Below, piece after piece: positions 5,669 through 5,686 of a stretch of 5,686 nt of DNA (the first letter of the stretch is position 1; each line of letters opens with the position of its first letter). The stretch spans positions 12,396 to 18,081 of the forward strand of contig AQSL01000110.1 in assembly GCA_000403035.1 (NCBI GenBank), read 5' to 3'. Source of the DNA: Candidatus Latescibacter anaerobius SCGC AAA252-E07 (GTDB lineage: Bacteria > Latescibacterota > Latescibacteria > Latescibacterales > Latescibacteraceae). Both the position numbers and the translations under genes were made by a program. The notes under the pieces are model-generated. The model was not told the origin of the DNA. It made no database searches and saw nothing but the letters and a program-made list of their open reading frames with translations.

Positions 5669-5686
5669 AATCTTTTCGCAAAGATT
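5669..5686. other. Small palindrome at the right edge
   Basis: AATCTTT (5669-5675) and AAAGATT (5680-5686) pair perfectly around TCGC. The window ends here, so it cannot be seen whether the stem continues or a T-run follows. Confidence 0.35.

Larger units (their letters stand above)
5365..5686. other. Noncoding leader and repeat region
   Basis: A 322-base stretch with no gene I can support. It contains the leader of the minus-strand epimerase gene (5365 to about 5460, AT-rich, with its ribosome site and an operator-like site). Next comes a double-hairpin element (5495-5607), then AT-rich sequence ending in a small palindrome at the window edge. Whatever gene lies to the right is out of view. 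Confidence 0.7.

Overview
The window looks like part of a carbohydrate-catabolism region from an uncultured, polysaccharide-degrading Gram-negative bacterium. The evidence for this is moderate GC genes with AT-rich spacers, clear GGAGG-type Shine-Dalgarno sites (which argue against Bacteroidota), and a GH29 fucosidase with a C-terminal beta-sandwich of the kind common in Planctomycetota/Lentisphaerota/Latescibacterota-like genomes. Three sugar-isomerase-type proteins carry twin-arginine signals. The phylum is a guess from style, not something the sequence proves.

Layout: (1) 1-1448, plus strand, is the 3' part of an alpha-L-fucosidase gene (GH29) that runs in from the left edge. (2) 1449-1655 is an AT-rich spacer with two weak hairpins and, just before the next gene, an AAACGTTTAT operator-like site. 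(3) 1656-2657 and 2713-3714, plus strand, are a tandem duplicate pair of exported TIM-barrel proteins (xylose isomerase-like/AP endonuclease 2 fold). Each is 333 residues, they align without gaps, and they are about 79% identical (262 of 333 by hand count). (4) 3715-4032 is a noncoding spacer between convergent genes, with a perfect 17-nt palindrome and a large interrupted inverted repeat. (5) 4033-5364, minus strand, encodes an exported N-acylglucosamine 2-epimerase (AGE)/cellobiose 2-epimerase-like protein. (6) 5365-5686 is noncoding, with the AGE gene's leader, a double-hairpin repeat element and a small terminal palindrome.

How the genes may work together (inference): the fucosidase would release L-fucose from glycans. 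The TIM-barrel pair and the AGE-family protein would isomerise or epimerise sugars outside the cytoplasm, which is unusual because the best-known members of both families are cytosolic. The most interesting point is the tandem pair. The two copies share a 41-residue N-terminus that differs only at synonymous sites, yet the upstream copy has Tyr where the downstream copy has the canonical metal-ligand His of the HxKD motif (residue 260). It also has a rewritten five-residue block at 81-85. This suggests functional divergence, or a pseudo-enzyme partner, after duplication. No tRNA, rRNA, CRISPR array or transposase gene was seen.
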